Shown piece by piece: positions 25,300 through 33,545 of a stretch of 55,348 bases of DNA. The notes below the pieces were generated by a model. The model saw nothing but the letters and a program-made list of their open reading frames with translations, had not been told where the DNA came from and ran no database searches. Source of the DNA: Ilyonectria destructans. Taxonomy: Eukaryota > Ascomycota > Sordariomycetes > Hypocreales > Nectriaceae. Where the stretch lies: assembly GCA_020740775.1 (NCBI GenBank), contig JAHEWK010000052.1:1-55348 (forward strand), given 5' to 3'. The position numbers were made by a program, and so were the translations under genes. Numbering within the stretch: the stretch's first letter is position 1; each line of letters starts with the position of its first letter.

Positions 25300-25893
25300 A
25301 TGTCTACAGCTAAATCCACGAGAAACCGAAAAGCGCAGGCAGTCTTGATTGCTACTACGGGTTTCGTCGTCATGCCTTGTTCCTACTGTTCGCCGCGGAA
25401 CTTGAAGTGCGTAATGAAGGAGGGCCACTCGAAGTGTGCCGAGTGCACGCGTCGTGGTCGCCCTTGCGACGGTCAGGGCATCTCCCTGGTGGCAGGTGAG
25501 GCTGTTCCGAGTTGTCCTGGGGTTTTGTTCGTTCTGATTTGTGGTGTAGCGGATCGTCTGGCGCTCGAAAAACAGCGTCTGGAAGCTGCCGAGGAGGCTA
25601 CCGAGGAGGAACTGATCCAGCTACAACAACAACTGAACGAGCGTCTTTCTCGTTTGATGCGACTTCGTCGCCAGAAGCGACAGTTGGTCGAGAAGGGTAC
25701 TCAGATGTTAAATCGTGGTCTCGCGTCCATGGACGAGTTGGACGAGACCGAACGGTTAGAGTCGGAGGCGGTGGTTTCTGCGCAGTCCGTCCTGGTGACG
25801 GACCTTATTGACTGGAACGCCGTAGGTTCTTCGTTTGACTTCTCGTCTGGCGTTATTGGTGAAGGTTCTTCGGAAGGCGTTGCGCATGGTTGA
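25300..25893 (+). CDS. Antisense cargo gene: Zn2Cys6-spaced, coiled-coil protein
   Basis: My model has exons 25300-25495 and 25550-25893 with a 54-bp GTGAGG...GTGTAG intron (in frame, so the unspliced form is also open), giving 179 aa. An earlier in-frame ATG at 25189, just outside the LTR, would add 37 residues. Cysteines C27-x2-C30-x6-C37-x8-C46-x2-C49-x6-C56 match fungal binuclear zinc cluster spacing exactly, but the usual run of basic residues after the second Cys is weak (SPRNLK). A charged heptad-like segment of about 75 residues follows, then an acidic tail. It runs opposite to gag-pol and ends 4 bp from the pol stop. I know of no named function; DNA binding or oligomerisation is inference. 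Similar zinc-and-coiled-coil hypothetical proteins seem familiar from fungal genomes, but I could not search. Confidence 0.75.
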   Translation: MSTAKSTRNRKAQAVLIATTGFVVMPCSYCSPRNLKCVMKEGHSKCAECTRRGRPCDGQGISLVAGEAVPSCPGVLFVLICGVADRLALEKQRLEAAEEATEEELIQLQQQLNERLSRLMRLRRQKRQLVEKGTQMLNRGLASMDELDETERLESEAVVSAQSVLVTDLIDWNAVGSSFDFSSGVIGEGSSEGVAHG

Positions 25894-25897
25894 GGTC

Positions 25898-28800
25898 CTA
25901 GAATCTGTCCCAATGCATATTTCCTGGGGTACTTCTTCGTTTGAGGAAGTCCTTTAGTTTGGCTTGACAATGCGTGAGGTGTTCGTAGGGTTCCCATGTA
26001 TCTTCTGAGGGGTCGCAGTCTTCCCATCTCACAAGATATTTCGTTTTGTTGTTTTCTCTTTTCATGTCGAGGATTGTTTTGACCGTGAATTCCTGGTCAT
26101 TCTCGACTTCCGTTTCTTGATTGTTGTCCCATGTTTTGACGTGAATGGTGTCTGCTGCTGATTCGAGTAATGAAATGTGAACGATTGGATGGAGCTTGAC
26201 CTTTGGTGGTAAGTCCAGTTTGTAGTTGTTTTCTGAGATTTTTTCCAAAATTTTGTAAGGTCCGATGAATTTGAAGTCCAATTTGTTGTTCGGCCTTTTT
26301 GTCTTGATGTTTTTTGTTGCGAGGTAAACCATGTCTCCTCTCTGGAAGATTGGTCCTTTCAATCTTTTCCTGTCGTAATATTTTTTCATTTGTTTTCTGA
26401 CGAACTCCAGTTCCGTCTTCATTTCTTCGTGTAGCTGTCGTAGCTGGTCGGTGTTGAGGATTGCCTTAGCGTTCAAGGGTCCTTCTCGTGATGATCTGTA
26501 GGCGTCGGGGGTGAATCCGAAGTTGGCGTAAGCTGGTGTGAGCTTCGTTGTTCCTGAGGTGGATGTGTTGTAGGCCAGTTGCGCCGTAGGTAGCTTCTGG
26601 ACCCAGTTGTCTTGCTCATAGTTGACGTAGCACCGTAGGTACTGTTCGACTATTTGGTTGAGTCTTTCCGTTTGTCCATCCACTTGTGGTCTCCAAGCTG
26701 TCGTGAGCTTGTGGTTCAATCCCATTTGGGCCATCAGTCCTTGCCAGAACTTGGATGCGAATGTTGTTCCTCTGTCGGAGACAATCTCCATTGGCAATCC
26801 GTGTATGCTGACGATGTTTCTTAAGAATACATAAGAAAGTTGTTCTGCGTCGGTAGACTCTTGGTAGGGTAGGAAGTATGAGAACTTCGTAAGCCTATCC
26901 ACGATGACGAATATGCTGTCGTAGAGTACTCCGGTTGTCGGGTCTTCAGATAGCGGGAGCTTGGTGATGTGGTCCATGGTGATGGATTCCCAAGGCCGTT
27001 GTGCTACTGGTAGTGGTTGTAACTGTCCATAAGGCTTGTGTCGTGGTGATTTTGACTTTTTGCACAAATCACATCCTTTGATGGTGTCTGAGACGGCTTT
27101 CTTCATTCGGGGGAATGAGTATGTTGTCCTGAGCCTCTCAAGGGTTCCGTTGATACCCTGGTGTCCGTGTACGGGATGTTCATGAACGTCCTGTACTAGT
27201 TGTTGTTGCAGTTCTTCGGGAACCTGCAATCGTTCCGTTCGTTCTTCCTCAGGTAGTGCGTCGTTGTACCCCTGGATTTCTTTTAGTAGTGGGTTGTCTG
27301 GTTCCACCGTGTGTGTCGCTGCGAGCGTTCTTCTGTCGAGCTCATCGACGAATCGTACTTTCTTCGCCGGTTCTGGGGGCTGTTGGGGTCCCATTTCTCT
27401 TTCTTCACAGATGTCGCATCGTCCAAAGTCTGCTGGGTTGGTGATGAATCTCCAATGAAACCTAGTGTGTGCTTGGTTGAGTGTGAGTCCTTGTTTCTGG
27501 TAGTCCTTTATGCGTTCCTGGCCGAATTCAGGCATGCATTCTGGGGGTATGAAGGCTCGTTTCTCGTGGGTAGGTATTCCATGCTGGTAGTCATACTCGT
27601 GGGGGTGGATGGCGTCGTTGTTATTCTCGTGACGATGGTACCGTCGTATCTTGTTTCGCCATTCTTCGTTTGGGGTTTCTAGCAGGTCTTCGTGTGCTAT
27701 TCCGAGTTTCTTGTTGCACTCTGGGCATGCTGTCCGTGGGTAGTCGTCGTTTTTGGGTATCATGTAGTTGCGATGGAATCTTTCGTGGGCTTGGCTTTTT
27801 GTGAGCCCCTTGCTTTGGTAGCATTCCATTCTGTCCTTCAGAAAACTAGGTACTAGTCTCCGAGGTATGAATACTTGTTTGTGGTACGTTGGTATCCCAC
27901 AGTCGTAGTCGAATTCGTTAGGAAACACTTCATCGTTGTTGTCGTAGAATGAGTGTTCCTTGCGGATCTTCGTCTGCCATTTCTTGCTGGGCATTTCGTT
28001 CATGTCGTGCCATTTTTCCTTGTACTTGTGGATGTTGGCGATGTATCTCTGTTTGAGATGTCCTTCCGGGGTCAGCTCAAGGAGTTGTTCGTTTTCCTTA
28101 GTGATGCCGGTGTCGAAGTCGGGTCGTCGGCTGATGGCGTCTGCTCTGCCATTTTCCGATCCTTTCTTGTGGATGATGACATAGTCAAATTCCGATAGGT
28201 ATTCCGCGTAGCGAAGTTGCCTGCCACTGAGCTCTTGAGTGGTTGCAAAGTGTGAGATGTTCTTGTGGTCGGTGTAGACCTTGATCTTATGCTTGCTCCC
28301 TAAGAGGTAGTGTCGGAATTCTTTGAATGAGTTGACTATTGCGAGGAATTCTTTGTCGTAGATGGGGTAGTTGAGCTCCGCTCCGTGGAGTTTGTGCGAG
28401 TAGAAGGCGATTGGGTGCAACTTCCCGTTGATGTCTCTCTGTCCTATTTGGGATCCCAGACCAAAATTAGAGGAGTCTGTCTCCAGCTCAACTTCTTTGT
28501 CGGGGTCGAACATGACTAAGACTGGTTCGCTGAGAATTGCCTTTTTGATGTCGTTAAAAGCCTTTTGCGCCTTGGTGTCCCATCTGAAATCCACTCCTTT
28601 CTTCGTGAGTTCTGTGAGGGCGTGTCCGATACTTCCGAAATCGCGAATGAACTTTCGGTAGTAGTTGGCGAATCCCAGGAAGCTCTGTACTTCCTTGACG
28701 TTTTCGGGTTTCGGCCAATCTTTGACAGCTTCGATTTTCTTGCGATCCATGCGGATCTCATTTGGACGGATGGTGTGTCCAAGGAAGTCCACTTCGTCCG

Positions 28801-30187
28801 TGTGGAACTTGCTCTTCTCCGGTTCAACGAGGAGGTTCGCGTCCTGTAGTTTCTTGAGTACCGCGTGGACGTGTTCCGTGTGTTCTTCTTCCGTGTCGGA
28901 GAAGATGAGGATGTCGTCAAGGTAACATACAACGAAGACGTCGAGGTGTTCCCGTAGCACATTGGTGATCATCCGTTGGAAGGTCGCCGGTGCGTTGGTG
29001 AGTCCAAAGGGCATAACTAGGTATTCGAAAAGTCCGTATTTCGTGCGGAAAGCAGTCTTCCATTCGTCTCCTGGTTTGATGCGGATGAGGTTGTAAGCTC
29101 CTTTGAGGTCGAGGGCCGTGAACCACTTTTTGCCATGCAGTCGATCCTTCAGTTCGTTGATGAGTGGCAATGGTGTTCGGTCCTTGATGGTGATGTCGTT
29201 GAGCTGTCGGTAATCCACAACTAATCGCAGTTTTCCGTTTTTCTTTGGGACGAACATGACTGGGTATCCTGCGGAGGACTTCGATATCCTGATGAATCCC
29301 TTTTTCAACATGTCTTCGAGGTATTCTTTCAACGTATGGAGTTGAACTTCGTTGAGGTTGTAAATTTTGTAGAACTTGGCTGTAGTCCCGTCTTTCAGCA
29401 CTATCTCATGGTCCCATTGACCGTGCTGTGGTAGGCCTGTTTCCGTTTCTTCGGCAAACAGCTTCTCGTAGATTCGATAAGCAAGGGGTACGTTCTTGAG
29501 TCTGTCGTCTGCCTCCTTTGCTTTCTTCATTTCTTTCAGTTCTTCGTCGAGCTTTGTGAATTGTGCTCGTACTCGTGCGATGGTGCGGCGTGTCTTGTGT
29601 GTGTGGGCGTTGCGGTGTTTGTGTCTGGTGCCTCGGGGTGGCGAAGTATCTGTCGTGTCGTCGCGCGTTGCTTCGCTGGTGCCGTTGCCAGTCGAAGTTT
29701 GAGATCTCGTGTCGTCGTCTGAATCCTGTTCATAGGAGGAATGATCGTCGACATCGTCGAAGGTCATTTGGCCAGTCCTCCAATTGATCAGTGGGTTCAC
29801 TCGTTGCAGCCATGGATAGCCTAGAACCAAATCGTGTTGTGCCGAGGGAATGATATCAAAAGAGATACCTTCGTTGCGTTCGTTCACAAAAACTTTGAGG
29901 TGATCAATCTCCCTGGTGATGCGTCCGTTGTCGTAACTGAAACTCGTTCCTTCGAGGTTCTGCACTCGGTACGGGTTCGATTTGTTCCTCCATGGTAGCT
30001 CCAACTCGTTCACCACTCTCGGGTGAAGGTAGTTGAGTTCTGCACCGCTGTCTACCAGCGCGGTGTACCAGCGTCCCTTGATTCGTACCTGGATTTCCAA
30101 GCAATCCGTTCGTGTGCTTCCTGTAGCACGTAGAGCTCTTACTGGGAGTTCCGCTTCTCCTAGCTCTTGGCCCATCTGTTGCTCCAT
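25898..30187 (-). CDS. pol: Chromovirus Pol: protease, RT, RNase H, integrase, chromodomain
   Basis: 1429 aa, uninterrupted. Domains by residue: aspartic protease with DSGAE (46-50); RT about 275-450 with YLDDILIF (422-429) and MPFGLTNAP; RNase H about 565-690 with D571, E613, D640 and D683-like residues; integrase zinc finger H1003/H1007...C1039/C1042-like; integrase core D1072, D1138 and E1174; a GPY-type block near 1309; and a chromodomain about 1368-1415 (YLVRWEDCDPSEDTWEPYEHL), which steers integration to marked chromatin in this clade. Unusual are two tandem copies of a roughly 105-residue module between RNase H and integrase (about 730-935). It begins at ATG 30187, overlapping the gag stop by one base (TAATG), so translation is probably by termination-reinitiation. 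Confidence 0.95.
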   Translation of the reverse strand: MEQQMGQELGEAELPVRALRATGSTRTDCLEIQVRIKGRWYTALVDSGAELNYLHPRVVNELELPWRNKSNPYRVQNLEGTSFSYDNGRITREIDHLKVFVNERNEGISFDIIPSAQHDLVLGYPWLQRVNPLINWRTGQMTFDDVDDHSSYEQDSDDDTRSQTSTGNGTSEATRDDTTDTSPPRGTRHKHRNAHTHKTRRTIARVRAQFTKLDEELKEMKKAKEADDRLKNVPLAYRIYEKLFAEETETGLPQHGQWDHEIVLKDGTTAKFYKIYNLNEVQLHTLKEYLEDMLKKGFIRISKSSAGYPVMFVPKKNGKLRLVVDYRQLNDITIKDRTPLPLINELKDRLHGKKWFTALDLKGAYNLIRIKPGDEWKTAFRTKYGLFEYLVMPFGLTNAPATFQRMITNVLREHLDVFVVCYLDDILIFSDTEEEHTEHVHAVLKKLQDANLLVEPEKSKFHTDEVDFLGHTIRPNEIRMDRKKIEAVKDWPKPENVKEVQSFLGFANYYRKFIRDFGSIGHALTELTKKGVDFRWDTKAQKAFNDIKKAILSEPVLVMFDPDKEVELETDSSNFGLGSQIGQRDINGKLHPIAFYSHKLHGAELNYPIYDKEFLAIVNSFKEFRHYLLGSKHKIKVYTDHKNISHFATTQELSGRQLRYAEYLSEFDYVIIHKKGSENGRADAISRRPDFDTGITKENEQLLELTPEGHLKQRYIANIHKYKEKWHDMNEMPSKKWQTKIRKEHSFYDNNDEVFPNEFDYDCGIPTYHKQVFIPRRLVPSFLKDRMECYQSKGLTKSQAHERFHRNYMIPKNDDYPRTACPECNKKLGIAHEDLLETPNEEWRNKIRRYHRHENNNDAIHPHEYDYQHGIPTHEKRAFIPPECMPEFGQERIKDYQKQGLTLNQAHTRFHWRFITNPADFGRCDICEEREMGPQQPPEPAKKVRFVDELDRRTLAATHTVEPDNPLLKEIQGYNDALPEEERTERLQVPEELQQQLVQDVHEHPVHGHQGINGTLERLRTTYSFPRMKKAVSDTIKGCDLCKKSKSPRHKPYGQLQPLPVAQRPWESITMDHITKLPLSEDPTTGVLYDSIFVIVDRLTKFSYFLPYQESTDAEQLSYVFLRNIVSIHGLPMEIVSDRGTTFASKFWQGLMAQMGLNHKLTTAWRPQVDGQTERLNQIVEQYLRCYVNYEQDNWVQKLPTAQLAYNTSTSGTTKLTPAYANFGFTPDAYRSSREGPLNAKAILNTDQLRQLHEEMKTELEFVRKQMKKYYDRKRLKGPIFQRGDMVYLATKNIKTKRPNNKLDFKFIGPYKILEKISENNYKLDLPPKVKLHPIVHISLLESAADTIHVKTWDNNQETEVENDQEFTVKTILDMKRENNKTKYLVRWEDCDPSEDTWEPYEHLTHCQAKLKDFLKRRSTPGNMHWDRF

Positions 30188-32691
30188 TACAGAGGGCGAG
30201 TGTGGTTTTTTGTCTGTGTTCGAACCACCTCATACCATTCTCGGTCTTCGGCCTGTCCGCCGGTTCTTCGTGGAAAGTTGAATCCATCTTCGTGCATTCT
30301 GCGCATTCGTTCGTAGATGGTCCTTTTTTCTTGGCTGTGTTCTGCGCAATCTCTGTTGCTGCAATCCATTGCAAATGTTTCTTCGCAAACGTCGTTGGGC
30401 ATGGGGACAGGTGTGTGTTTTTTCTTTGTTCTTCGTGCATGGAGAGAACTTTTCTTTGTCTTGTGTTCCTCCTTTATTTCCTGTCTGCTTGACGTTGCGG
30501 TAGTTTCGTTTCGTTGGTCGGGTGTAGGTTTTTCTTCCCTGGTCATCCCGAGCCAGTTTTCTATTTCCTTTCGCTGAGTGTCGTCGTCGGATGATCCGTC
30601 GTGTCCGGATTCTCCTGGTTGGAAGTATTTTCGTCCTTGCGGGAAATGTCTTCGTTCTTCCCGTGCTTGGTGCCAAAGATGTACCTTGGTTTTCATGTGG
30701 ATTCGGCATTCCTGGTGTTGGCAATCCTGAGGGTCCTGTGATCCTCTTACGCACTGTTGCGGGAATCTGGTGATTTTGGCCTCTAGGATTGTGACGCGGT
30801 ACTTCGGGTAACCATTGGTGTTTTCGTAGTACTCCGTGTCGTTCTTCATGTGTGGTTGAGTGATGGGGATTCCTGGTAGTCTCAGGGGGTAACAGTTGTG
30901 AGTCCATTTGTCCTTCAAGTGGTGGTGGCATCGTGGGTAGTAGCACGAGATCCATGAGATCTGGTCGTGTCCTTCCACACTGGGGTGGAGAATAGGGTTG
31001 TCCCTGAACTCTCCTCTGGGTTCCACCGTGCAGTCTCTTGCTTCATATCTTGTCATTGCATGAAGGTAGATGGGTTCATGTTGTTTGGCGTTTTGTTGTT
31101 CCCTCATGAGTTGTTGGTGCATTGCTCCCTTGTTTTCCCATTGTCGGTTGCCTTGCTCATCGAGCGTGGCTTTGTCCCACCATGGCTTTTCTGTTGCCGA
31201 TTGGCTTGTTTCTTCGGGGGTGCTGGGTACGCGTTCTTCTGCGTAGGGGTCCAGTCTTTCTTCGTCGCTGGGGTCAGGGTATTCGTTCCTGATGTCATAG
31301 TCGTCCAGCTGTCTGTCGGGGATGTCGTTCTGGGTGTCCGGTACTTCCAGTGTTCCTCTTCGATAGGTTTCTGGCTGTTTCTCCCGTCGTACCATGGCAA
31401 TGGTCCTAGGCCTGACTGCCAGTGGTTGAATGGTCGGGGGTTCCGGCACTGGTGTCCACTCCTCCGGTTTCCTCCTCTGGTTGAGTTTCGAGGTAGGTTC
31501 CTCCGGGTGGGGTGCTTCTGCTTCTTCTTTGGACAAGTATCGCTCTAGGCTGGGTAGGTACACTGGGCAATTCGTGCCAGTGTGGTCGTATGCGCCTCGT
31601 GTCATGGCGATGGTTCGCGTTCGTACCGCTGTTTCGGGTTCCTCCTGCCTCTGGATGGTGTTCAGTGACCGTTGTCCCGTGGGCACAGGTTGGAATTGTC
31701 GTTCCCGTTTGGGCTTGCGGCATTCTCGTGCGAAGTGTCCCTTTTTGTCGCAGTTGTAGCATGTGACATCCTTCTTGTCTCGAGGCTGCCTCTGTGCAGC
31801 TCCGAGTTCCATGGGTCCGGCGTGCGTTCCCCAAGAGGTGTTTCCGCGAGAGTTGCCCTGTCGGCCACCTCTCTGTCCTCCACCGTTCCCTCGCTGGTTG
31901 GGATAGTAGGGATTGTACGGAGTGTCTCGACCTCTCTGGCGTGTCGCAGCCTTCTCCCTGCGTCTTTCGTACTGTCGTTCGTCGATTTTGACGGCCATGG
32001 TGATGTATTCCGTGAGGGTGTCGGGTCGGTCAGCTTTGTAGAGCTCGTCTTTGACCTCGTCCTTCAGTCCCTGGTAGAATATTTCCATGAGTACCTCATC
32101 CTCCCAGTCCAACTTGGAGGCGACTCGTCGGAGTGCGATGGCGTAGGCGGCAGCAGATCGGATTTGTTTGAGCGTGTGAATTTTTGCGGCTGCCTGCCTT
32201 TCTTCGTTGACCATTCCGAACGTGTCTTTGAGGGCTACTTCGAAGTTCTCCCAATCCGCGAATAGGTTGACCGTGTCTTGGTCCTGGTCGGCCTCGTCGT
32301 TGTCGAGGAAATCTTTGAGGATGGGTTCGAACCAGTTCTTGGCGTCACCGGACATCAGATTGCTTGTGAACAGCAGTCGTGATTCCGCGGATGCCAACCG
32401 TCGTGGGTACCATTGGAAGTGTCCTTTCATCCTGGTGATGAAGGGTACGACGTCGCTGGGCGTCCCGTCGAATTTCTCTGGTAGCGGTGGTTTCATCACT
32501 TCCCCTGGGTCGCGTTCGTTGTTTCCGGCGACCGGTGCTGGTGCGTTCTGCACTTGCTGCTGCAGAGTGCGGACCAGGTTGCGCAGCTGTTCAACTTCGG
32601 CAGCCATGTTGGCATTGTTTGCCGGAGCCGTGTAAGCTGGTGGCGCAGGTGCGTTGCTTGGGGTAGCGGGAGTTCGGTTGGTTCCGGACAT
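30187..32691 (-). CDS. gag: Chromovirus Gag with extended Cys/His-motif C terminus
   Basis: 834 aa, much longer than the typical 300-450 aa Gag. Residues about 70-240 form the retrotransposon capsid-type domain (FDGTPSD, FEVALKDTFG, ALRRVASKLDW). A CCHC knuckle follows at 311-324 (CYNCDKKGHFAREC). About 500 further residues hold two copies of an R(T/P)RTIAM motif (about 358 and 429) and three C-x4-C-x2-H motifs (C583/C588/H591, C657/C662/H665, C777/C782/H785), each with a Lys shortly after the His. The role of the extension is unknown; nucleic acid binding is plausible. The start at 32691 is the first ATG after the LTR and leader. Confidence 0.93.
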   Translation of the reverse strand: MSGTNRTPATPSNAPAPPAYTAPANNANMAAEVEQLRNLVRTLQQQVQNAPAPVAGNNERDPGEVMKPPLPEKFDGTPSDVVPFITRMKGHFQWYPRRLASAESRLLFTSNLMSGDAKNWFEPILKDFLDNDEADQDQDTVNLFADWENFEVALKDTFGMVNEERQAAAKIHTLKQIRSAAAYAIALRRVASKLDWEDEVLMEIFYQGLKDEVKDELYKADRPDTLTEYITMAVKIDERQYERRREKAATRQRGRDTPYNPYYPNQRGNGGGQRGGRQGNSRGNTSWGTHAGPMELGAAQRQPRDKKDVTCYNCDKKGHFARECRKPKRERQFQPVPTGQRSLNTIQRQEEPETAVRTRTIAMTRGAYDHTGTNCPVYLPSLERYLSKEEAEAPHPEEPTSKLNQRRKPEEWTPVPEPPTIQPLAVRPRTIAMVRREKQPETYRRGTLEVPDTQNDIPDRQLDDYDIRNEYPDPSDEERLDPYAEERVPSTPEETSQSATEKPWWDKATLDEQGNRQWENKGAMHQQLMREQQNAKQHEPIYLHAMTRYEARDCTVEPRGEFRDNPILHPSVEGHDQISWISCYYPRCHHHLKDKWTHNCYPLRLPGIPITQPHMKNDTEYYENTNGYPKYRVTILEAKITRFPQQCVRGSQDPQDCQHQECRIHMKTKVHLWHQAREERRHFPQGRKYFQPGESGHDGSSDDDTQRKEIENWLGMTREEKPTPDQRNETTATSSRQEIKEEHKTKKSSLHARRTKKKHTPVPMPNDVCEETFAMDCSNRDCAEHSQEKRTIYERMRRMHEDGFNFPRRTGGQAEDREWYEVVRTQTKNHTRPL

Positions 32692-32746
32692 CTTGACAGT
32701 ACGAGATATTGCTCAATGGTTGACGCGAGTAACCGTTCTGAACAAG

Positions 32747-32755
32747 AGCTATCAA
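32747..32755 (-). promoter_or_regulatory. Candidate self-priming primer-binding site
   Basis: Reading the element's strand, TTGATAGCT starts two bases after the 5' LTR. It is the exact complement of AGCTATCAA inside the LTR (32951-32959), about 45 nt downstream of the TATA-like box, where the RNA 5' end could lie. No tRNA 3'-end complement (TGG...) is present. This arrangement matches self-primed Tf1/sushi-type chromoviruses, whose RNA 5' end pairs with the primer site. The transcription start is not proven. Confidence 0.5.
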
Positions 32756-32757
32756 CG

Positions 32758-33199
32758 TGTAACGGTCGTGTTCTCTGGACTGCCGTATACGTGGTATAGG
32801 GTAGGCGAGAGACGGGTTGCTGGTGGATAAACCGTAGGTTTATGTTAGCAGATCGGTTAGGGCGTCACTTACTGGGTAAATGTTACGTCTGGTAATAGTC
32901 AAGCACCGTGATGCGTAGCGAGTCAAGGTGATTGAGGTAACCAAGTTGTATTGATAGCTGAGGTAGCTAAGAGTCTAGGAAAGTGCTAATGAACGTGTGT
33001 CTATATACTAGAATGATAGGTGAGGCTCACGGCGGTGAGCCTTGGAATCGCAGGTGAGCCGGAGAGGCTCACGCGTGAGCCGTAGAGGCTCACGGGTGAG
33101 TCCTTTAGTACGGCGTGAGCCGCAGTGAGGTGTATTTGATTGGGGGAAATTTGTGGGGTGCACGTGACGCCAGGCGTCTACGCGGCACGGGTCGTAACA
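32758..33199 (-). repeat. 5' LTR of the chromovirus
   Basis: 442 bp, identical by eye to 24745-25186 and followed by the target duplication GTATA. In the sense direction it holds the GGCTCAC palindrome cluster (33023-33128), the TATA-like box and then the putative transcript start. A CACGTG palindrome is at about 33162. Confidence 0.95.
33001..33008 (-). promoter_or_regulatory. TATA-like box of the chromovirus LTR
   Basis: TATATAG on the minus strand is the only good TATA element in the LTR. It lies just downstream of the palindrome cluster and about 45 nt before the self-priming candidate. Confidence 0.5.
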
Positions 33200-33545
33200 G
33201 TATATAATTAAAAAGGAAATTCTTATAAATTTAAATTAAGAATAAACTGAATTATAATCTATTCTTTTAAATTAAATAATTAGTATAACTTTAGAATTTA
33301 ATTATATTAAGATTAAAGGCTATTCTATTAGTAACTTAAAGTTATATAATTAACCTTATATATATCTATAGTATATTAAATACTTAATTTAGTATTATTT
33401 TAAAAAGCCTAAAGAGTAAAAAGAATTTTAGTATTATAATTTAAGTCTGATATATTTAATAGTAGGGAAATTAATTAATTAAGTAATAAGTTAGATATAG
33501 TAGGAAAAAGTAGTATATATATTTAGATAGTATATATACTTATTA

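Larger units (their letters stand above)
24745..33199 (-). mobile_element. Intact-looking Ty3/gypsy chromovirus with an antisense cargo gene
   Basis: An 8455-bp element: 442-bp LTRs at 24745-25186 and 32758-33199 that look identical by eye, and a 5-bp target duplication GTATA at 24740-24744 and 33200-33204. Its composition is GC-normal and it lacks RIP stops, in sharp contrast to the relic it is inserted in. On the minus strand come 5' LTR, gag (834 aa), pol (1429 aa with C-terminal chromodomain) and 3' LTR. A third gene on the plus strand fills the space between the end of pol and the 3' LTR. Identical LTRs and open frames imply a recent insertion, possibly still active. Confidence 0.95.
23239..33545 (-). 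mobile_element. RIP-killed Fot1/pogo-type DNA transposon, split by the chromovirus
   Basis: About 50 bp at 23239-23290 (AATAAGTATATATACTATCT...) are matched as an inverted repeat by about 33495-33545, so these look like terminal inverted repeats. Removing the chromovirus (24745-33199) and one target copy leaves about 1.85 kb, close to the usual Fot1 size of about 1.9 kb. The transposase reads on the minus strand with stops throughout. Exact ends are uncertain because the flanks are TA-rich and the expected TA target duplication cannot be told apart. Confidence 0.7.

Noticed and set aside
27256..28198. Several plus-strand ORFs of 60-120 codons opposite pol
   Set aside because: They are antisense shadows of the intact pol frame, lack domains, and their composition follows pol codons in reverse.
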